From assembly GCF_030505395.1 (NCBI RefSeq), contig NZ_CP130044.1, positions 1,163,001 to 1,227,000 on the forward strand: a stretch of DNA of 64,000 bases. The letters run 5' to 3'. The DNA comes from Asticcacaulis sp. ZE23SCel15 (GTDB lineage Bacteria; Pseudomonadota; Alphaproteobacteria; Caulobacterales; Caulobacteraceae). The translations under genes and the position numbers were made by a program. The first letter of the stretch is position 1. The number at the start of each line of letters is the position of its first letter. Positions 43,183-51,670 of this stretch are shown here, in pieces. A model generated the notes under the pieces. That model was not told where the DNA came from and searched no databases. It saw only the letters and a program-made list of their open reading frames with translations.

Positions 43183-46100
43183 GAGGATTTCCCTCTGTGT
43201 TTGCCGATAATGATACCGGCGTACCTTCGATGACCGGATGTCCGGCATCATCGGTTTGCGGGGTGTGGGCCTTGAGCGGACGGTTGCCGCTGAGGGCGCG
43301 TAAGGTGACGTAGAAAACCGGCGTCAGGAACAGGCCAAAGATAGTCGCCCCGATCATGCCTGAGAACACCGCAACCCCCATGGCATGGCGCATTTCCGAA
43401 CCAGCACCGGTAGAGGTAACCAGCGGCAGCACGCCCATGATAAAGGCAATCGACGTCATCAGGATCGGCCGCAATCTGAGGCGCGAGGCCTCTATGGCGG
43501 CGTCGAGCGGTTTTCGTCCCGCCAGTTCCAGTTCGCGGGCAAATTCCACGATCAAAATGGCGTTCTTGGCCGATAGCCCGATCAGGACAAACAGGCCGAT
43601 CTGGGTGAAGATGTTGTTGTCACCTCCGGATACCCAAACCCCGAACATGGCGGCCAGCAAGCCCATCGGTACGATCAGGATGATCGATAGCGGCAGGACC
43701 AGGCTTTCGTATTGAGCCGCCAGCACCAGAAAGACCAGCAGGATCACCAGAGCAAAGATGATGGTCGATGAGTCCCCGGCCAAGATCTGCTGATAGGTCA
43801 GGTCGGTCCATTCATACTCAATGCCGGGCGGCAGAACTTCGGCGGCGATCTTCATGGCCGCCGCCTCAGCCTGACCGGACGAGAAGCCGGGGGCTGGGCC
43901 GCCGTTGATATCCGCCGTCAGATAGCCGTTATAGCGGCTGGCGGTCACCGGCCCGAACGACGGGTCGATCTTCATCAGGGCCGACAGCGGGATCATCTCA
44001 CCGGTATTAGAGCGCACCTGAAGCTTACCGATGTCTTCGGCGCGGGCCCGGTAAGGCGCATCGGCTTGCAGACGGACGGAATAGGTGCGGCCAAAACGGT
44101 TGAAGTCGTTGACGTAGAGTGACCCCAGATAGATCTGCATGGTCTCAAGTACGTCATTGACGTTGACGCCCAACTGACGGGCCTTGGTGCGGTCGATGTC
44201 GGCATAGATTTGCGGCACATTGACCTGATAGTTGGTGAACACACCGGCCAGTTCCGGAGTCTGATAGGCCTTGGCGACAAAGTCCTTGGCGGCCTTATCA
44301 AGCACGTCGGAACCTAACGCGCCGCGATCTTGAAGCTGCATCTTAAAGCCGCCGGTGGTGCCAAGCCCCAGAATAGGCGGGGGCGGGAAGACGACCACAT
44401 AGCCGCCGGCAATCGACTGAAATTTCTGGTTCAGGGCCCCGGCAATGGCACCGGCGCTGGTTTCCTTGGAGTTACGGTCATGGAAGGATTTCAGCGGCAT
44501 GAATACCACCGCCTGATTTGACGCCAGCGTAAAGCCGTTGATCGACAGGCCGGGGAAAGCCAGCGTATCGGCAACCCCTTCCTGCTTCATGGCAATGGCG
44601 CTCAGTTCGCGGGCGACGGCTTCGGTACGGTCAAGGGTGGCCCCTTCGGGCAGTTGCACCATGCCGACCAGATAGGCCTTGTCCTGCGCCGGAATAAAGC
44701 CGTTAGGCACGGTCTTGAACATGACCATGGTCAGGCCGATCAGAAGCAGGTAGATCCCCATCATCAGGGCTTTGCGCGGAATGATACCGCCTAAGCCCTT
44801 GGCATAGTTGTTTGAGCCGGTCTTAAACAGCTTATTGAAGCCATTAAAGAAGCCGCCCAGCCATTTGTCCATGAAACGGGTCAGGCCGTCCTTGGGGGCA
44901 TCGTGGCCTTTGAGCAGCAGGGCCGCCAGAGCGGGCGACAGGGTCAGGGAGTTAATCGCCGAAATCACGGTCGAGATGGCAATGGTCAGCGAGAACTGAC
45001 GATAGAACTGACCCGACAGGCCGGTGATGAAGGCCAGCGGCACAAACACGGCCACCAGCACAAGCGCGATGGCGATGATCGGGCCGGAGACTTCGCGCAT
45101 GGCCTGATAGGTGGCTTCACGCGGGGTCTTTCCGGCTTCGATATTACGCTCGACGTTTTCGACGACGACGATGGCGTCATCGACCACGATCCCGATCGCC
45201 AGCACCAGACCAAACAGGGTCAGGGCATTAATACTGAACCCAAACAGGTGCATGACGGCGAACGTACCGATGACCGAGACCGGCACGGCTAGCAACGGGA
45301 TGATCGAGGCGCGCCAGGTTTGCAGGAAGATGATAACCACGATCACCACCAGAATGATGGCTTCAATCAGGGTGTGGATGACGGAATCAATGGATTCCTG
45401 CACATATTCGGAGGTGTCATAGGCGATGCGGTAGTCAACGCCTTCGGGCATGGACTTTTTCAGTTCGTCCATGGTGGCGCGGATGTCGCGTGACAATTGC
45501 AGCGAGTTGGCCCCGGCCATTTCGTTGATCGGAATACCCACCGCAGCTTTGTTATTCAGCAGTGAGCGCAGGGCGTAATCGGCGGCCCCCAGCTCAATAC
45601 GGGCAATGTCGCCCAGACGGGTGACGGCACCATTTTCGGACTTGACGATGATCTCGCGGAAGTCCTCTTCGGTCTTGAGGCGGCCTTGCGCATTCACCGA
45701 CATTTGCAGGGTGATATCAGGCACGCCGGGGGAGGAACCGATCGTACCGGCCGCGGCCTGCACGTTTTCAGAGCGGATCGCTTGCGCGACATCAGAAGCG
45801 GACAGTCCGCGCTCGGCGACCTTTTGCGGGTCAAGCCATATGCGCATCGAGTATTCGCCGCCGCCAAACATCTGCACGGGGGCAACGCCCTTAACCGATT
45901 GCAGGCGGTCCTTGATGTGGATCAGGGCGTAGTTACGCAGGTAATTCACATCATAGCGGTCATTGGGCGAATAAAGATGCACAACCAGCGGCAGGGATGA
46001 CTGGCTCTTTTGCGTCGTGACCCCCAATGCGCGCACATCAGCCGGCAGGCGGGCTTCGGCCTGACTGACGCGGTTTTGCACCATCTGCTGGGCAAGGTCG

Positions 46101-46405
46101 GCATCGGTGCCGAGCTTGAAAGTCACGGTCAGCGTCATCGCGCCGTCAGAGGTGGCGGTCGAGGACATATAGAGCATGTTCTCAACGCCGTTGACGGCTT
46201 CTTCGATGGGCGTGGCCACGGTTTCGGCGATGACGTTCGGGCTGGCACCCGGATAGACGGCGCGCACGACAACTTGTGGCGGCACGACTTCGGGATATTC
46301 AGATACCGGCAGGGTGCGTAAGCTTAACAGCCCCGCCACCAGGATCAGAAGCGACAAGACCCCGGCGAAAATAGGCCTGTCGATGAAGAATTTGGACAAA
46401 TTCAT
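43175..46405 (-). CDS. RND efflux pump, HAE1 family
   Basis: This 1076-residue inner-membrane proton antiporter is AcrB/MexB-like, with 12 helices in two halves and two large periplasmic loops. The proton-relay aspartates are in IGIVVDDAIVVVENVE (helix 4, near residue 407), and the second-half segments FALVILLVFLVLAAQYES and LIGLSAKNAILIVEFA are typical. The HAE1 class exports drugs, bile salts and other amphiphiles rather than metals. It lies between the adaptor and the outer-membrane factor. Length is normal. Confidence 0.96.
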   Translation of the reverse strand: MNLSKFFIDRPIFAGVLSLLILVAGLLSLRTLPVSEYPEVVPPQVVVRAVYPGASPNVIAETVATPIEEAVNGVENMLYMSSTATSDGAMTLTVTFKLGTDADLAQQMVQNRVSQAEARLPADVRALGVTTQKSQSSLPLVVHLYSPNDRYDVNYLRNYALIHIKDRLQSVKGVAPVQMFGGGEYSMRIWLDPQKVAERGLSASDVAQAIRSENVQAAAGTIGSSPGVPDITLQMSVNAQGRLKTEEDFREIIVKSENGAVTRLGDIARIELGAADYALRSLLNNKAAVGIPINEMAGANSLQLSRDIRATMDELKKSMPEGVDYRIAYDTSEYVQESIDSVIHTLIEAIILVVIVVIIFLQTWRASIIPLLAVPVSVIGTFAVMHLFGFSINALTLFGLVLAIGIVVDDAIVVVENVERNIEAGKTPREATYQAMREVSGPIIAIALVLVAVFVPLAFITGLSGQFYRQFSLTIAISTVISAINSLTLSPALAALLLKGHDAPKDGLTRFMDKWLGGFFNGFNKLFKTGSNNYAKGLGGIIPRKALMMGIYLLLIGLTMVMFKTVPNGFIPAQDKAYLVGMVQLPEGATLDRTEAVARELSAIAMKQEGVADTLAFPGLSINGFTLASNQAVVFMPLKSFHDRNSKETSAGAIAGALNQKFQSIAGGYVVVFPPPPILGLGTTGGFKMQLQDRGALGSDVLDKAAKDFVAKAYQTPELAGVFTNYQVNVPQIYADIDRTKARQLGVNVNDVLETMQIYLGSLYVNDFNRFGRTYSVRLQADAPYRARAEDIGKLQVRSNTGEMIPLSALMKIDPSFGPVTASRYNGYLTADINGGPAPGFSSGQAEAAAMKIAAEVLPPGIEYEWTDLTYQQILAGDSSTIIFALVILLVFLVLAAQYESLVLPLSIILIVPMGLLAAMFGVWVSGGDNNIFTQIGLFVLIGLSAKNAILIVEFARELELAGRKPLDAAIEASRLRLRPILMTSIAFIMGVLPLVTSTGAGSEMRHAMGVAVFSGMIGATIFGLFLTPVFYVTLRALSGNRPLKAHTPQTDDAGHPVIEGTPVSLSANTEGNPHA

Positions 46406-46450
46406 AGCGTTGCCCCTTTTTGGGCGAGAATTTGAATAATTTGATTTCTT

Positions 46451-46479
46451 AGAACTCCCCTTCTTGGAGGGGGAGTTCT
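46451..46479. repeat. Hairpin between adaptor and pump genes
   Basis: AGAACTCCCC (46451-46460) pairs perfectly with GGGGAGTTCT (46470-46479). It lies 4 bases past the adaptor stop and 45 bases before the pump start. It could be a partial terminator or an mRNA-stability element that changes the ratio of adaptor to pump. Confidence 0.6.
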
Positions 46480-46483
46480 TGGA

Positions 46484-47695
46484 TTAGGCCTTGGGCTTGC
46501 CGACGTCAGTCATGGCGACGATCTGCGGGGCCACGACCGCACCGGGGCGGATGGCTTGCAGGCCGGTCACGACAATCCGTTCTCCGGCTTTAAGGCCGGA
46601 GGTGACGATCTTCAGACCATTAACCGAAGCACCCAGCGTGACTTCGCGGTATTCGACGGCGTTATCCTTGCCGACGACCCACACGAAGCGCTTGGACTGA
46701 TCGGTGCCGACCGACAGTTCATGGATCAGAACCGCGGGCTTGGTGGTGGCTTCGCCCATGCGGACGCGCACGAACTGGCCGGGGATCAGCGCACCATCGG
46801 CGTTGGAAAAGACCGCTCTGGCCCTGACCGTGCCGCTTGAGGCATCGAACTGGTTGTCGATCAGTTGCAGCTTGCCGGTCACCGGCTCACCACCGCCGAC
46901 CTCCAGCGTTACCGGCACGCGCTCAAAGGCAATACTGCCATTAGCGCCCTTAAGTTCAGATAAAGTGCGGGTGATGACCTCTTCGTTGGCGTCAAAGCTG
47001 GCATAGATCGGCGATACCGACACCAGCGAGGTCAGAACCGATGAGGACGGACCCGCCGCCACAAGGTTGCCCTGAGTGACGTCAATGCGCCCGACCCGGC
47101 CGGAGACCGGCGCGCGCACCTGAGTGTAGCTGAGGTTGAGGCTGGCTGATTGTAACTGGGCCGAAGCTGCGGCCAGATTGGCCTGAGCTTCCTGAAGGTC
47201 GTTCTGGCGGCTTTCGGCCTCACTGCGGGAAATGGCGTTGTCAGTCAGCAGGCGCTGGGCGCGGGCTTCTTCTGAGCGGGTCAGGTTCAGACGGGCGGAA
47301 GCTGCGGCAACTTGCGCCTTGGCGCGGGCATATTCAGCCGCGTAAGGGGCCGGATCGATCGTGAACAGAAGATCACCCTGACGGACCAAAGCGCCTTCAC
47401 GGAAGTGAACCGACTTGATTTGGCCTGCGACACGCGGGCGGATTTCGACGCGCTCAACCGCCTCTAATCTGCCGGAGAACTCTTCCCAGGCCGTGACATT
47501 GCTCTCGGTTGTGATGGCGACGCCGACCGGAATGGCCGGTGCGGCAGCGGTGGCAGTTTTGTCAGAGGCGGCGGTTGAAGACGAAGCGATGATCAGGCCG
47601 CTTGTGGCGGCGCCGAGCACCAGAAGCGACGCACCGGCGACCACGAGGGTCTTGCGTCGTTCCTTATAGAACTGGGAAAAAGAAAAAGTGCGCAT
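46484..47695 (-). CDS. RND efflux periplasmic adaptor
   Basis: This 403-residue membrane-fusion protein is AcrA/MexA-like and links pump and outer-membrane channel. The start at 47695 has GAAGGA upstream; a longer frame adds 19 residues without support. A signal-anchor segment (about 16-40) is followed by a lipoyl half-motif (VAGQIKSVHFREGALVRQGD), a coiled-coil hairpin rich in Ala and Glu (about 115-185) and beta-barrel domains. No lipobox cysteine is present, so it is held by its N-terminal helix. It is the first gene of the operon, divergent from tetR. Confidence 0.94.
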   Translation of the reverse strand: MRTFSFSQFYKERRKTLVVAGASLLVLGAATSGLIIASSSTAASDKTATAAAPAIPVGVAITTESNVTAWEEFSGRLEAVERVEIRPRVAGQIKSVHFREGALVRQGDLLFTIDPAPYAAEYARAKAQVAAASARLNLTRSEEARAQRLLTDNAISRSEAESRQNDLQEAQANLAAASAQLQSASLNLSYTQVRAPVSGRVGRIDVTQGNLVAAGPSSSVLTSLVSVSPIYASFDANEEVITRTLSELKGANGSIAFERVPVTLEVGGGEPVTGKLQLIDNQFDASSGTVRARAVFSNADGALIPGQFVRVRMGEATTKPAVLIHELSVGTDQSKRFVWVVGKDNAVEYREVTLGASVNGLKIVTSGLKAGERIVVTGLQAIRPGAVVAPQIVAMTDVGKPKA

Positions 47696-48071
47696 GTGAG
47701 TGTCCTTCGGGGAGAAAGGGGTAAAATTTTTAAAAGGTACGCAATCACGCAAGGCCCGCCGTCAGTGCGGAAAAGGGTCATTTTGGCTCTTGAATAACCG
47801 CGAACGTGATCTATTTATGTACTGGTTCGCAAATTAATAGACCCGGAACGACGTTTTGTAAATAATTTTGTACTAATTCGCACAAAATTAGTTCATAACG
47901 GGTGGATTGCCGCTCAAAAACCGGTGCGGCATTTACGCATTGGCAATTAACACTTGATGCGGTTACACTTGAGGCAATGTCGGCGGTGACTTGAAACACT
48001 GGCCAGCAATAATAAGATAAGGGGCGTAACGCGCGGCACGGATATGGTCGCGTTTAGGAGTATTGGGTATC
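47696..48071. promoter_or_regulatory. Divergent control region, RND operon/tetR
   Basis: This 376-base region is AT-rich in the middle. It contains two direct repeats related to TGTACTRRTTCGCA (47818-47840 and 47869-47891), the second of which carries the palindrome described at 47872-47892. No open frame is supported. It should contain both promoters. Confidence 0.6.
47872..47892. promoter_or_regulatory. TetR operator candidate
   Basis: ACTAATT (47872-47878) and AATTAGT (47886-47892) form a 7-base perfect inverted repeat with a 7-base centre. An overlapping ATTTTGT/ACAAAAT repeat spans 47865-47888. The position between the divergent efflux and tetR genes is typical for local TetR repression. 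Confidence 0.65.
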
Positions 48072-48824
48072 ATGGTTCACTATCGTGCCGACGTCTGGTC
48101 CAAGTCATCGCCTAAGCCCGATGGGATTGAGGTTGAAGCGGAATTGGAACTGCCAGACGCGACCCCGTGTGACGGAAAAGCCGTCGATGATGCTGCCTGC
48201 GCCTATGCCCGCGTCAGTCGTGCGCGTGGCCGACCGCGTGCCTATGATCCGGGTGAAGTCCTGGATAAGGCGCTTAAGGTTTTCTGGCAAAAGGGCTTTG
48301 CGGCCACGTCGCTGGATGATCTGGTCGAAGCGACCGGCGTCAATCGCCCCAGCCTCTATGCCGGGTTTGGTGATAAGGAATCGCTCTATCTTAAGGCCAT
48401 GCAGCGTTACCGCGCCCGCACGGACAGCCAGCTTGATGCGGTGCTGACCTGTAGCGGGCAAAATGATACGGTGCGATCGATTATCCGGCGCTATTTCGAC
48501 ATCATGATCGACACCTATACCGGAGAGGCGGAGCATCCGCTGGGCTGTGCCTTCATGTGTACGGCGCTGAACGAAGCGCCGCAGCACGAGAGCATACTTG
48601 AGATGCTGCAAAACACCATTGATCAGTTTGACATCCGCTTTGAAACCTTTTTCGCTCAGGCTCGCGATATGGGTTTCATTCGCGCCGATCAGGACCCGAA
48701 GGCCCTGTCGCAGATGATTATCGGCCTGACCGCCAATCTGGGCGTGCGCGCCCGCGCAGGCGCCAGCCGCGAAACGCTTCAGGATATGGTGCGCGGCACA
48801 ACGGCGTTATTGTTCGGCGCATAA
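48072..48824 (+). CDS. TetR/AcrR-family regulator
   Basis: This 250-residue regulator has a TetR helix-turn-helix at about residues 57-103 (GRPRAYDPGEVLDKALKVFW, then TSLDDLVEATGVNRPSLYAG) and a helical ligand-binding C-terminal domain. The N-terminal extension of about 50 residues before the usual RGRPR start is unusual; an internal start could shorten it, but none has a clear SD sequence. I take the ATG at 48072 with AGGAG 11 bases upstream. Position and operator suggest that it represses the divergent RND efflux operon and itself. Confidence 0.88.
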   Translation: MVHYRADVWSKSSPKPDGIEVEAELELPDATPCDGKAVDDAACAYARVSRARGRPRAYDPGEVLDKALKVFWQKGFAATSLDDLVEATGVNRPSLYAGFGDKESLYLKAMQRYRARTDSQLDAVLTCSGQNDTVRSIIRRYFDIMIDTYTGEAEHPLGCAFMCTALNEAPQHESILEMLQNTIDQFDIRFETFFAQARDMGFIRADQDPKALSQMIIGLTANLGVRARAGASRETLQDMVRGTTALLFGA

Positions 48825-48890
48825 GGCCTTTGCAATCAGGGGTTCGGCGTTTATAAACGTCTGACCGTCACTGAGGGGAAGGCGTGCGCT

Positions 48891-50069
48891 TTGCGTATCA
48901 CAGCATTGGCCATCTGGGCCGCTATGGCCGTGTTCAGCAGCCCCGTTACGGCGCAACCCGCCCCCGTGATCCATCAGCAGGTCTATGAAGGCACGCTCGG
49001 TAAACACCCCATTGTGCTGGAGATTTTGAGCACCCGGACGGATGCCGGTCAGGACGTCTCAGCGGCCCGCTATTTCTATCGTCAGCACCGCGCGCATATT
49101 CAGTTGGGTGTGGAACGGCGCGGGGTGCGCTTGATTCTGCGCGAATATGACCCGGCCTGTTATCTGCAAAGCGATCAGTGTCCGGCAAAAGCCAGCTTTA
49201 CCCTGACGCCGCGCACAGGGGGCTTAAGCGGGCAATGGATTGCCTCCGGACGCTTAAGCGGTTTGCCGGTGATGCTGAAATCGGTTGGCGACCGCAAGGT
49301 GAGTGCTGTTATGCCGGTGCAGGAGGCAGCGGGGCTTTATTACGCCCTTGATGACCTGAGCGACTATGAGGTCAGCGACAACCCCTATCTGTGGCGGCAA
49401 CTGGCGGCCACGACCACCTACGGGCCGGAGGTGCGCGCAGGCGCGGTGGCTTATGTCATGGCGACCGATAAGGGCACGGGCATCCATTATCCGCGCCTGT
49501 CGCGCCATCCGTCACTCGACATTCTGACGCGGGTCAACCGGTTGCTGGACCGCGAGCGCTACCGGATGACCCAATACGGGCTCGATTGCCGCGCCCAGTC
49601 CGAGGATGCCGGTGGCGGTACTCTGGGCGGCTGGGATGAGTACCAATCCGAAGTCAGTTTTATCACCGAAAGCATAATGGTCATTCGCGAAGGCGGCTCG
49701 ACATACTGTGGCGGGGCCTATCCCAACAATAGTTTCCGCTATGCGTTCTATGACCTGCGTCGCGGTGAGGTTTTGGATATAAACCGGCTGCTGAAACTGG
49801 ATGGGCCGGAATACGGGCATCTGCGGGCAAAACTCCAGCCGGGATCGGCCTATGACCTTAAACAGCAAGTACCACAGGACTGTATGGGTGAGGGTTTTGA
49901 GCGCGACTACAGCCTGTCATTCAACGATAAGGGACTGGTATTTTCGCTGACCGATCTGCCCCATGTGATCGGGGCGTGCATGGGTGATTACTATGTCGTG
50001 CCCTATGCTGATCTCAAAGGGCTGTGGCGGCCAGAGGCGGCGCTCTATTTTCCGCGCCGCGTATCTTAA
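48891..50069 (+). CDS. Secreted DUF3298-like protein
   Basis: This 392-residue exported protein has a signal peptide (MRITALAIWAAMAVFSSPVT, cleavage near residue 21). The C-terminal third (about 245-385) resembles DUF3298/RsiV-like domains, with GGAYPNNSFRYAFYDLRRGE and the final segment VVPYADLKGLW. It contains paired cysteines (Y-D-P-A-C-Y and QC, then others) that could form disulfides in the periplasm. The start is the TTG at 48891, preceded by GGGGAAGG. The BNR-like gene follows 9 bases after the stop, so the two are co-transcribed. Function unknown. Confidence 0.7.
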   Translation: MRITALAIWAAMAVFSSPVTAQPAPVIHQQVYEGTLGKHPIVLEILSTRTDAGQDVSAARYFYRQHRAHIQLGVERRGVRLILREYDPACYLQSDQCPAKASFTLTPRTGGLSGQWIASGRLSGLPVMLKSVGDRKVSAVMPVQEAAGLYYALDDLSDYEVSDNPYLWRQLAATTTYGPEVRAGAVAYVMATDKGTGIHYPRLSRHPSLDILTRVNRLLDRERYRMTQYGLDCRAQSEDAGGGTLGGWDEYQSEVSFITESIMVIREGGSTYCGGAYPNNSFRYAFYDLRRGEVLDINRLLKLDGPEYGHLRAKLQPGSAYDLKQQVPQDCMGEGFERDYSLSFNDKGLVFSLTDLPHVIGACMGDYYVVPYADLKGLWRPEAALYFPRRVS

Positions 50070-50078
50070 AGGGTCATA

Positions 50079-51374
50079 ATGCTGAAATATCTGCTGGTCA
50101 TCGCGGCGCTTTTGTTTGCGCCTCTGGTTCAGGCGCAGCCCGCAGAGGCGATCGATAAGGTCTGGGCCGGGCACAGTGTTGGCTTTGCGATCACGACCTC
50201 AGCCACTCACATTTACGTTGCCTATTATGATGCCAACCGCCAGTTGAGCGTGGCGCAACGCCCGCTCAACAATCCGGCCCACTGGGTTTATCATAAGGTC
50301 GATACCTGGCTGGGGTGGGACAGTCATAACCTGATTGCCGTGGCGATCGACAAAGACGGTGCCGTTCATGTGGCGGGCAATATGCATGTCGACCCGCTAA
50401 CCTATTTCCGTAGCGACCCGTCCGGCGATGTCCGCACCCTAAAGCGGGTGCCGGTCATGGTGGAGGCAGCCAAAGAGGCCGCCATGACCTATCCAGTGTT
50501 TCTGAAAGACGGGGCCGGGCGGCTGATCTTCAAATACCGTGATGGCACATCCGGCCGGGGCAACGAAATCTACAATATCTATGATGAAACAACGGATAGC
50601 TGGAGCGCTTTGACATCGGCCCCGCTGGTCTATGGTGAGGGTAAGCGCAATGCCTATTTCGTCGGGCCGGTGCAGGGGCCGGACGGGTTTTTCCACATGG
50701 CCTGGGTGTGGCGCGACAGCCCGCACGCTGAGACCAATCATGACTTAAGCTATGCCAAAAGCCGCGACCTGATCAACTGGCAGGCCGCAGATGGCCGCCC
50801 GCTGATCCTGCCGATCCGCTTATCCGGGGCCGATATCGTTGATCCGGTGCCGGTCAAGGGCGGGATGATCAACAACAATACGGTTGTGGGCTTTGATGAT
50901 CAGGGGCGGGCCATGATCACCTATCATAAGTATGATCAGGCCGGTAACACCCAGATATGGGTGGGGCGGCGTGAGGGCAATCGATGGAACCGGCGTCAGA
51001 TCAGTGACTGGCAGGGCTATCGCTGGGATTTTAAAGGCACGGGCTCTCTGAACAGTGAACTCTTTGTTGAGGGTGCGCGGTCGCTGGATCAGGGGCGGCT
51101 GGTGGTGCGGGTCGTTCGTCTGGGGCAGGCCATAGAGTTTGTCATCAATGCGGATAATCTCAAACTGATCGAAGAACGCACAGTCGCGTCCGTTGCGGAT
51201 CGCCTGAAAACTCGCATCGCTCTGCCGGAAGGGCAGCAGATCAATACCGTTGAGACCAAAGGGCCGAAAGGCGAGGTCTATGTGCTGGCCTGGACGGCGT
51301 ACCCGCCCAATCGCGATCTGCCTTTAGACTATATTCCGCACGGATCTGATCTTCGGCTTTATACAAACCCGTAG
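50079..51374 (+). CDS. Secreted BNR-4 repeat protein, possible polysaccharide lyase
   Basis: This 431-residue exported protein has a signal peptide (MLKYLLVIAALLFAPLVQA) and a BNR-4-type beta-propeller, with repeats such as WDSHNLIAVAIDKDGAVHVA, DGAGRLIFKYRDGTSGRGNE and NTQIWVGRREGNRWNRRQIS. BNR-4 proteins include ulvan and rhamnose-glucuronate lyases and uncharacterised polysaccharide-binding proteins. An HN pair near residue 70, H78-type positions and an R and Y rich face could be catalytic, but I cannot place a known active site. It is paired with the secreted DUF3298-like gene upstream. Lyase activity is inference; family call moderate. Confidence 0.7.
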   Translation: MLKYLLVIAALLFAPLVQAQPAEAIDKVWAGHSVGFAITTSATHIYVAYYDANRQLSVAQRPLNNPAHWVYHKVDTWLGWDSHNLIAVAIDKDGAVHVAGNMHVDPLTYFRSDPSGDVRTLKRVPVMVEAAKEAAMTYPVFLKDGAGRLIFKYRDGTSGRGNEIYNIYDETTDSWSALTSAPLVYGEGKRNAYFVGPVQGPDGFFHMAWVWRDSPHAETNHDLSYAKSRDLINWQAADGRPLILPIRLSGADIVDPVPVKGGMINNNTVVGFDDQGRAMITYHKYDQAGNTQIWVGRREGNRWNRRQISDWQGYRWDFKGTGSLNSELFVEGARSLDQGRLVVRVVRLGQAIEFVINADNLKLIEERTVASVADRLKTRIALPEGQQINTVETKGPKGEVYVLAWTAYPPNRDLPLDYIPHGSDLRLYTNP

Positions 51375-51460
51375 GTCAGATTAATTTTGCTGAGGGTATG
51401 TATAATTTCTTATCTCTCAGCTTTATTACAAAAATAAAGAAAAATTATACGTATTTAGAC

Positions 51461-51491
51461 TTGACCTTTGAGGTGTCAGACCTGACATTAA
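51461..51491 (+). promoter_or_regulatory. Promoter with palindrome upstream of kef gene
   Basis: TTGACC (51461-51466) and CATTAA (51486-51491) could be a sigma-70-type promoter with a long 19-base spacer. The spacer holds TGTCAGACCTGACA (51474-51487), a 6-base inverted repeat with a 2-base centre, of the kind bound by GntR- or MarR-type regulators. It lies 180 bases upstream of the antiporter gene. Confidence 0.4.
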
Positions 51492-51670
51492 TAGACGATG
51501 GCGCATTTTGATGTGCCTATTCCCGATATTTGCGTGCGCCCCGTCCATTCAGGACTAATGGGCACGTTAGCTATGCTGTGCGTGATGTGTCACGCGCGTC
51601 GTTGGGGTTGCGTCTGCCGCTTATGGCGCAGACTATAACGGATCAAAACACGGAAAGGATCGTCCGACGC

